From JBCCFW01 sp039029535 (GTDB lineage Bacteria > Acidobacteriota > JBCCFW01): 12,978 nucleotides of DNA. This document shows, in pieces, positions 8,542 through 12,978 of this stretch. The notes beneath the pieces are model-generated. The model searched no databases. It saw only the letters and a program-made list of their open reading frames with translations, and was not told the DNA's origin. Positions within the stretch are counted from its first letter, which is position 1. Every line of letters starts with the position of its first letter. The DNA is taken from assembly GCA_039029535.1 (NCBI GenBank), contig JBCCFW010000204.1:1-12978 (forward strand), in the 5' to 3' direction. The translations under genes were made by a program, and so were the position numbers.

Positions 8542-8640
8542 ATTCACGTCGTGAGGGAGTCTCGCGGCTGCGTGAGCCGTAGCGCAGCGGTTGTCGCGCC
8601 GGTCTTCAAGACCGGAGGACGTCGGTTCGATCCCGACCGG
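8468..8640 (+). repeat. Tandem tRNA duplication (110-nt period)
   Basis: Bases 8468-8490 and 8578-8600 differ at two of 23 positions. Bases 8504-8529 and 8614-8639 differ at two of 26. Only the anticodon arms and outer acceptor stems differ markedly, so the two tRNAs arose by duplication of one gene (inference from identity). Confidence 0.75.
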
Positions 8641-8646
8641 CTCACA
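8572..8646 (+). tRNA. tRNA with UCA (opal-reading) anticodon, 8-bp acceptor stem, short variable loop
   Basis: The cloverleaf is clear. The acceptor 8572-8579 pairs with 8638-8645 over 8 bp, and T A (positions 8-9) are at 8580-8581. The D stem has three pairs plus one mismatch. The anticodon stem CCGGT/ACCGG (8599-8603/8611-8615) holds loop CTTCAAG with anticodon TCA at 8606-8608. The variable loop AGGAC is only 5 nt. The T stem GTCGG/CCGAC has loop TTCGATC. The base after the stem is A, and CCA is not encoded. The anticodon reads UGA. The 8+5 acceptor branch is the length seen in bacterial tRNA-Sec, but the long variable arm and long D stem of tRNA-Sec are missing. The D, variable and T arms are nearly identical to the tRNA-Gly 110 nt upstream, so a Gly-derived suppressor is possible. 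The amino acid it carries cannot be read from the sequence. With a 7-bp stem the bounds would be 8573-8645. Confidence 0.8.
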
Positions 8647-8668
8647 CCTCATCCCATGTCGTGATGTC

Positions 8669-8675
8669 GGAGGAA
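8669..8675 (+). promoter_or_regulatory. Ribosome binding site of the SDR gene
   Basis: GGAGGAA lies 4 nt before the ATG at 8680, an excellent match that fixes the start. It is 22 nt after the end of the second tRNA, with no terminator between. Confidence 0.75.
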
Positions 8676-8679
8676 GGGC

Positions 8680-10059
8680 ATGGTTCTCGGGTCGAAGCCA
8701 TCAAGCCTGACGGAGGACGCCGTCGAGTCCTGTGTCCGCGTGCTGGAAGCGGCACGTGACCTCGAGCCTGACGACCCGCGCTACCTGCGGCTCGAACAGG
8801 CCGTCGCTCACCTGATCAAGACCGGCAAGAAGAAGCGCCGCAACCAGCGCAAGCGGACGTCTCGGGAGGTCGACCGCCGGCTGCTGGACGGTGCCTCGGT
8901 CGGTCGCGATCCCTCCCCCGAGCCGGAGGCTGACCGGAGCCCCCCCTTGGGCGAGCTCCGAAATCAGCGGACTTGCTACACCTGCAAGCGTCCCTATCGG
9001 GTGGTCGACTCGTTCTACCAGATGCTCTGCCCCCCCTGCGCGGAGCTCAACTTCAGCCGCCGCACGGCCCGTGCCGATCTCCAAGAACGTCGCGCCCTCG
9101 TGACTGGCGGTCGGATCAAGATCGGCTTCCACTGCGCGCTCAAGCTCCTGCGCGACGGCGCCTCCGTGACCGTCACGACGCGCTTCCCCCGCGATGCCGT
9201 CCGCCGTTATGCCGCCGAGCCCGATTTCGAGAGCTGGCGCCGACGGCTCACGGTGCTCGGCCTCGACCTCCGTCATCTCGATGCGGTGCTCCAGCTCACC
9301 GACGAGCTCGCCACGGGTGAGCCGCTCGACATCCTCATCAACAACGCTGCCCAGACCGTGCGCCGACCGCCGGCCTACTACTCGGAGCTGGCCGAGGCCG
9401 AGACACTCCCGCTGCCCCCTGAGCTGCAGGCCCTCTGCGAGGACGGACCGAGCAAGGTTCCGGCGGTCACCAAGGGCCGACTCCCGGACTTCCTGAACGC
9501 CTGTCGTGCGGAGAGCGCCCCCGAGCTCTTCCCCCCCGGCACCCTCGACGAGACCGGCCAACCGCTCGACCTCCGGAGCGAGAACAGCTGGATCCAGCAG
9601 GTCGAGGCCGTCGACCCGCTGGAGCTCGTCGAGGTCCAGGTCATCAACGCCATCGTGCCCTTCCTGCTGCTGAGCCGCCTGCACCCAGTCCTCACGCGCT
9701 CGCGCTTCCCGGATCGCTACGTGGTCAACGTCTCGGCAGTGGAGGGACAGTTCGGCCGCGTCCGAAAGACCGCCCACCACCCCCACACGAACATGGCCAA
9801 GGCCGCCCTCAACATGCTGACCCGGACCTCGGCCCAGGCCCTGGTCGAGGACGGCATCCACCTGTGCAGCGTCGACACCGGTTGGATCACCGACGAGAAC
9901 CCCCATCCCCTGAAGACCCTCTCTCGAGCGAAGGGGTTCCGCACTCCCCTCGACGTCATCGACGGAGCCGCCCGGGTCTACGACCCCATCGTGCGAGGTG
10001 TCGCCGGCAACCCGGTCCACGGCTGCTTCCTCAAGGACTACGAGGTGACGAAGTGGTAA
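8680..10059 (+). CDS. Zinc-ribbon SDR-family protein (atypical short-chain dehydrogenase/reductase)
   Basis: 459 aa. Residues 1-70 form a helical, basic leader. A four-cysteine zinc ribbon is at C99-x2-C102 and C117-x2-C120 (CYTCKRPY, then LCPPCAELN). A Rossmann fold begins at about 137: ALVTGGRIKIG (139-149, TGxxxxxG cofactor loop), a long insertion, and NNAA at 221-224. The SDR serine is in NVSAVEG (S352). The usual YxxxK is replaced by TNMAK (T370, K374), so the catalytic Tyr is missing. From memory, homologues with a similar Cys-rich leader and an HTNMAKAALN segment occur in eukaryotes too, so the substitution may be a family trait. Cofactor binding is likely; the reaction is unknown. The C-terminal 7 nt overlap the start of the LRR gene. 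It follows the tRNA pair directly and may share its transcript. Stop codon is TAA, the only complete gene here not ending in TGA. Confidence 0.85.
   Translation: MVLGSKPSSLTEDAVESCVRVLEAARDLEPDDPRYLRLEQAVAHLIKTGKKKRRNQRKRTSREVDRRLLDGASVGRDPSPEPEADRSPPLGELRNQRTCYTCKRPYRVVDSFYQMLCPPCAELNFSRRTARADLQERRALVTGGRIKIGFHCALKLLRDGASVTVTTRFPRDAVRRYAAEPDFESWRRRLTVLGLDLRHLDAVLQLTDELATGEPLDILINNAAQTVRRPPAYYSELAEAETLPLPPELQALCEDGPSKVPAVTKGRLPDFLNACRAESAPELFPPGTLDETGQPLDLRSENSWIQQVEAVDPLELVEVQVINAIVPFLLLSRLHPVLTRSRFPDRYVVNVSAVEGQFGRVRKTAHHPHTNMAKAALNMLTRTSAQALVEDGIHLCSVDTGWITDENPHPLKTLSRAKGFRTPLDVIDGAARVYDPIVRGVAGNPVHGCFLKDYEVTKW
10042..10047 (+). promoter_or_regulatory. Ribosome binding site of the LRR gene inside the SDR coding region
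   Basis: GAGGTG lies 5 nt before a GTG at 10053. It supports starting the LRR protein there rather than at 9864, where the frame overlaps the SDR gene with Arg-rich, unlikely sequence. Confidence 0.6.
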
Positions 10060-11252
10060 CGCCACGGCGCCCCATCGACTGCCCGGACCAGCACGTCGAC
10101 GACGTCGTGCTCTGCCCGCCGACCGAGCTCGACGACTTGCTGGCGTGGCTGGCCGAGGAACGCCCGACCACCGAGCCCCGCGCCTTCCCCCGGGGCACTG
10201 CCCTTCCCGACGGCCGACTGGACCTGTGCAAGCAAGCCGTTGGCCCGAGCGGCCTGCAACGCGTGGTCGAGCGCATGCGGCCGAGCTCGGGTGTCCGACA
10301 CCTGCTCCTCGGCCTCAACGGACTCGGTGATGCCGGCGCCGAGAGGCTGGCAGAGGGTCTCGACGGCAGTCACCTGGAAACCGTCTTTCTCGGCTGCAAT
10401 CGCATCGGCGTCGAAGGGCTCTCGGCTCTCACCCCAGCCCTGGAAGCCAACCCCCGCTTGCGTGGACTGTGGTTGAAGCGCAACCCAATCGGTGACGAGG
10501 GCGCGCGTGACGTCGCCCGTCTCCTCCGTCGTCACGAGAGCTTGCGAACGCTCGACCTGGTCAACACCGGGCTCGGACCGGAAGGTCTCGCCGAGATCGT
10601 CGAGGCCCTGGTCGAAGACGACAGGCCGCTCGAGCGGCTCTACCTCGGTGGCAACCAGCTCGGCCTCGAGTCGGCCGAGCTTCTCGCGCGACTCGTCTCG
10701 GAGTCGAAGCTGACGGAGCTCTTCGTCTCGGCCAACCGTCTCGGCGACGACGGCTGTCGCGTGCTCGCCGAGGCTCTGGAGGGCAGCGAGTTGCGCGTGC
10801 TCAGCCTGGCCAGCAACGGTCTCGGCCCGGATGGCCTGGGCTTCCTTCTCCCTCGCCTGGGCCAGCTCCACGCCCTGGACCTCGGCTACGTGCGCAGCAC
10901 GCTCGTCCTGGGCGAAGCACCCAATCGGATCGCAGACGTCGGTGCTCGGGAGGTGGCGACCTTCCTCTCCCGCGACACGACCTTGCGACGTCTCGACCTC
11001 CGCAACAACGGCCTCACCGGCCGGGGTGCGCGGGCGCTGGAGGACGGCCTTCAAGAGAACGAGACCCTCGTCGAGCTGACGCTCGGAAAGGGAGTCCCCC
11101 GTCGCGTGAAGCGTCGCATCTCGGAGATCTTGCGTCGGAACGCGGCCACGCTCCCCGACGACGTCCTGGCCTGCCCGCCGGACCTGCTCGCCATCCAGAG
11201 CGTGTACCGCACTCATCCCGCTCCCGTCCGTGAGCGGGCCGAGCGCTCCTGA
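10053..11252 (+). CDS. Leucine-rich-repeat protein, RNase-inhibitor type
   Basis: 399 aa from GTG 10053, overlapping the end of the SDR gene by 7 nt, so translation is probably coupled. Residues 1-78 form a non-repeat cap (DVVLCPPTELDDLLAWLAEE). About eight or nine LRRs of roughly 28 residues fill 80-345, each with the pattern LxxLxLxxNxLGxxGxxxLA, for example LGLNGLGDAGAERLAEGL and LDLRNNGLTGRGARALEDGL. A basic helical tail (RRVKRRISEILRRNAA, 350-365) closes the domain, followed by a CPPDLL motif like the one in the cap. There is no signal peptide or membrane segment, so it should be cytoplasmic. Such solenoids bind proteins; the tight coupling makes the SDR protein the obvious candidate partner (inference). 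A function cannot be named. Stop codon is TGA. Confidence 0.88.
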   Translation: MVTPRRPIDCPDQHVDDVVLCPPTELDDLLAWLAEERPTTEPRAFPRGTALPDGRLDLCKQAVGPSGLQRVVERMRPSSGVRHLLLGLNGLGDAGAERLAEGLDGSHLETVFLGCNRIGVEGLSALTPALEANPRLRGLWLKRNPIGDEGARDVARLLRRHESLRTLDLVNTGLGPEGLAEIVEALVEDDRPLERLYLGGNQLGLESAELLARLVSESKLTELFVSANRLGDDGCRVLAEALEGSELRVLSLASNGLGPDGLGFLLPRLGQLHALDLGYVRSTLVLGEAPNRIADVGAREVATFLSRDTTLRRLDLRNNGLTGRGARALEDGLQENETLVELTLGKGVPRRVKRRISEILRRNAATLPDDVLACPPDLLAIQSVYRTHPAPVRERAERS

Positions 11253-11294
11253 CCACGAGCTCCCCCCAGACGCCCCCGGCGAGAGCACGAAAAA

Positions 11295-11329
11295 GCCGCC
11301 CCTCCCGACCATTCGTCGGGAGGGGCGGC
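11295..11329 (-). terminator. Rho-independent terminator of the secreted-protein gene
   Basis: A perfect 15-bp GC-rich inverted repeat (11295-11309 with 11315-11329) has a 5-nt loop. On the minus strand it is followed by TTTTTC, the classic layout for ending the gene that stops at 11350. On the plus strand there is no T-run, but the hairpin may also weaken transcription from the LRR gene. Confidence 0.85.
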
Positions 11330-11349
11330 CAGCAGAGCTCGGACTCGAA

Positions 11350-12798
11350 TCAGTCCTCGGGGTCGAGGAGGCTCAGTGCGGACTGGAACGCCATGAGCGC
11401 CTCTTCGAGCTGACCCGCCTCACGAGCCGCCTGGCCGGCGAGGACGGCCTCACCTGCGCGACCGAGCTCCGGGCTGCGAGGCCAGGAGACGCGAAGCGCC
11501 GACTGAAGACCATCGAGCGCAGCGCGTTCGGCCGTGGCAGCAAGAGCGTCCATCACCAACGCAGGATCGGCAGTACCACCGTTGAGCGACGCGACCGCGC
11601 TCTCGAGGGCCTGGTCCAGGTCGGCATCGGCCGGCTGGAGCTCGGTCATGTCGAGGCTCGCGCTCATCTCGGCCTCGGAGTACACCGCGGCCCCGTAGTC
11701 GCCACTCGTGACGACGACCCCGGACACCGAGAACGCACCGCTGTCATCGGCCTGGAGCTCGACCTCCTGAGGACCGCTCTTCGTGCCCGTGAACACCACG
11801 ACCAACTGGGCGCCGGGCTCCGTCTGACCCTCGACTCTCAGCAGCGGGATGACGGGCTCGATCGACATGCCGAACTCGACGAGAGCCGTGGCATCGGCGA
11901 TCTCGATTCCCCCACAGGAGTTGCAGAACCCGAAGTCGAGCTGCTCCTTCAAGATGTCGCTGGGCTCGATCTCGAGGTCGGATGGGTCAGTCCCCTCTTC
12001 GCTCTCGCCACCCTCACCGTTGTCGCTCTCGTCGGGGGGCTGCGTGTCGCTCTCGTCGCTCCCGCCGCCGCCGTTCTCGTCCTCGTTCGGCGGGTTGGTC
12101 TCGTCGCTGCCCGTGTTGTCTTGGTTCTCCTCTTCCTGCTGCTCCTCACAACCACAACGTCCGTGATCCTCGGACTCGGTGACACCCTTGTAGCGTCGTC
12201 CCTGCACGCGCAGGGTGAAGCTGCCGTGAATGCCGGACGCCTGGGCCACGATGACCTCGGGGAACGCGCAATGGTGGAGCGTGCCGTGATGCGGGCAGCG
12301 CGGGTTGGGTCCCCACTCGATGACCTTCTTCTTGATCCACACCGGGATCCGGTAGTCGAACTCGTAGACCTGCTGCTTGATCCGGACCGTCTGGGCCGAG
12401 CACTCGGGGACCACGATGTCGAACTCCTCATCCGACTGCTTGACGGTGCTCTGGGTTCGCTCCACGCCGGCCTCCAGGCCCGCCCCGATGCTGACGCTGC
12501 CCTCTCCGATGGGGATGCTCACGTCGATCGAGGTGTCGGCGTTGGACGTGGTCGTGATGCTCGCGCCGATGGTGACCGTCTCGGTCCGCTTGCGGGTGAT
12601 CTCTCCGGGCGAGCAGTTCTCGAAGCGGTGCTCCCAGACGATGGTCTCCTCGACCAGCTCGTCCCGAATGACGATGGGCTTCTGTGGGCAGGCCGAGTAG
12701 ACGACCTCCGTGCGAGCAGTTGCGGGATTGGGCATCAATGCCAACACCGCCAGGCTGACGACGGCGGCTGAAAGGCGACGTGAAATCGACTTGAACAT
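11350..12798 (-). CDS. Secreted multi-domain cysteine-containing protein of unknown function
   Basis: 482 aa. The ATG at 12798 is chosen over an upstream ATG at 12837 because AGAGGAGAGA lies just ahead of it and a signal peptide begins directly: basic FKSISRR, core AAVVSLAVLALM, cleavage after NPATA at about 28. Residues 30-205 are beta-rich. Ser/Thr-rich alternating strands (ETVTIGASITTTSNADTS to EEFDIVVPECSAQTVRI) loosely recall aerolysin/ETX-MTX2 pore-forming proteins; this is a weak guess. Cysteines at 37, 62, 133, 168, 177, 215, 217, 292 and 295 suggest disulfides, with possible metal binding at CPHHGTLHHC. Residues 218-274 form an acidic Asp/Glu/Gly/Ser linker. Residues about 315-375 look like a bacterial Ig-like domain (VEGQTEPGAQLVV, then DSGAFSVSG). 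Residues 390-478 are helical and end in a TPR-like AGQLEEALMAFQSALSLL. It is a single gene, convergent with the LRR gene. Stop codon is TGA. Confidence 0.85.
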   Translation of the reverse strand: MFKSISRRLSAAVVSLAVLALMPNPATARTEVVYSACPQKPIVIRDELVEETIVWEHRFENCSPGEITRKRTETVTIGASITTTSNADTSIDVSIPIGEGSVSIGAGLEAGVERTQSTVKQSDEEFDIVVPECSAQTVRIKQQVYEFDYRIPVWIKKKVIEWGPNPRCPHHGTLHHCAFPEVIVAQASGIHGSFTLRVQGRRYKGVTESEDHGRCGCEEQQEEENQDNTGSDETNPPNEDENGGGGSDESDTQPPDESDNGEGGESEEGTDPSDLEIEPSDILKEQLDFGFCNSCGGIEIADATALVEFGMSIEPVIPLLRVEGQTEPGAQLVVVFTGTKSGPQEVELQADDSGAFSVSGVVVTSGDYGAAVYSEAEMSASLDMTELQPADADLDQALESAVASLNGGTADPALVMDALAATAERAALDGLQSALRVSWPRSPELGRAGEAVLAGQAAREAGQLEEALMAFQSALSLLDPED

Positions 12799-12803
12799 GG
12801 AAA

Positions 12804-12813
12804 TCTCTCCTCT
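12804..12813 (-). promoter_or_regulatory. Ribosome binding site of the secreted-protein gene
   Basis: On the minus strand AGAGGAGAGA ends 5 nt before the ATG at 12798, with its AGGAG core 8 nt away. It supports this start over the upstream in-frame ATG. Confidence 0.7.
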
Positions 12814-12913
12814 TGGGTGATGCAAGTGACCATCCACCTGCAGGCCGACCGCCGAGGCAAGACGACGAACATCGTCAGCTCGTCTCGGTCAGTCGGCTAG
12901 GAGAGACGGGGAC

Positions 12914-12928
12914 TCACGCCGGGCGTGA
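12914..12928. promoter_or_regulatory. Short near-palindrome upstream of the secreted-protein gene
   Basis: TCACGC and GCGTGA flank a 3-nt centre, about 115 bp upstream of the ATG at 12798. It could be an operator, or chance in GC-rich DNA. The rest of 12838-12978 shows no gene I can support. Confidence 0.25.
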
Positions 12929-12978
12929 CAGTAGAAATCGCTGCGGTTCGCTCATGGCGGATCCACCGCGACAGGACC

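Noticed and set aside
8375..8554. Read-through extension of the kinase past its UGA by 58 codons
   Set aside because: The frame is open, but it crosses tRNA-Gly, and open frames are common by chance at this GC content.
8443..8652. Minus-strand open frame with VGIEPTSSGL-like sequence across both tRNAs
   Set aside because: This is the classic false translation of tRNA genes on the opposite strand; the cloverleaves explain the sequence.
8701..10065. 454-aa minus-strand open frame
   Set aside because: Antisense shadow of the SDR gene, whose zinc ribbon and Rossmann motifs are clear.
11230..12771. 513-aa plus-strand open frame
   Set aside because: It lies opposite the secreted-protein gene, which has a signal peptide, ribosome site and terminator. 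GC-rich DNA often leaves the antisense frame open.
12954..12978. ATG that could begin a plus-strand gene at the right edge
   Set aside because: Only eight codons are visible and there is no ribosome site.

Overview
The window is very GC-rich bacterial DNA with tightly packed, mostly plus-strand genes. An ECF sigma factor next to a Ser/Thr kinase, a membrane kinase with kinesin-light-chain-like TPRs, and a FecR-TPR-outer-membrane-barrel protein together suggest a Gram-negative, signalling-rich phylum. Planctomycetota is my first guess and Acidobacteriota my second; this is inference from family habits, since there is no marker gene.

Layout. At the left edge (1-1100, minus strand) an ECF sigma factor is followed by the first 162 residues of a Ser/Thr kinase, which runs off the window. 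Divergent from it (1296-8377, plus strand) lie a secreted FecR-TPR-beta-barrel protein of about 1255 aa and, 29 nt later, a transmembrane Ser/Thr kinase with about 12 TPRs. Together these form a signalling locus: an ECF sigma/kinase pair facing a kinase/outer-membrane-protein pair.

Next (8456-8646) come two tandem tRNA genes that are clearly paralogous. The first has a Gly(GCC) anticodon, and its acceptor stem extends into a 14-bp helix that also pairs the leader with the trailer. The second has a UCA (opal-reading) anticodon, an 8-bp acceptor over a 5-bp T stem, and a short variable loop. It is therefore neither a normal tRNA-Sec nor a normal tRNA-Trp. Five of the six complete protein genes here end in UGA, so UGA clearly works as a stop. 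This tRNA pair is the most unusual item in the window.

Immediately downstream (8680-11252) are a zinc-ribbon SDR-family protein whose catalytic Tyr is replaced by Thr and, overlapping its stop codon, an RNase-inhibitor-type LRR protein. I see no terminator between the second tRNA and this pair, so tRNA-tRNA-SDR-LRR could be one transcript.

Finally, a convergent minus-strand gene (11350-12798) encodes a secreted, cysteine-containing, multi-domain protein. It has a beta-rich N-terminal half that may be aerolysin-like, an acidic linker, an Ig-like domain and a helical C-terminus. A perfect 15-bp hairpin terminator separates it from the LRR gene. The last 180 bases hold only its upstream region.
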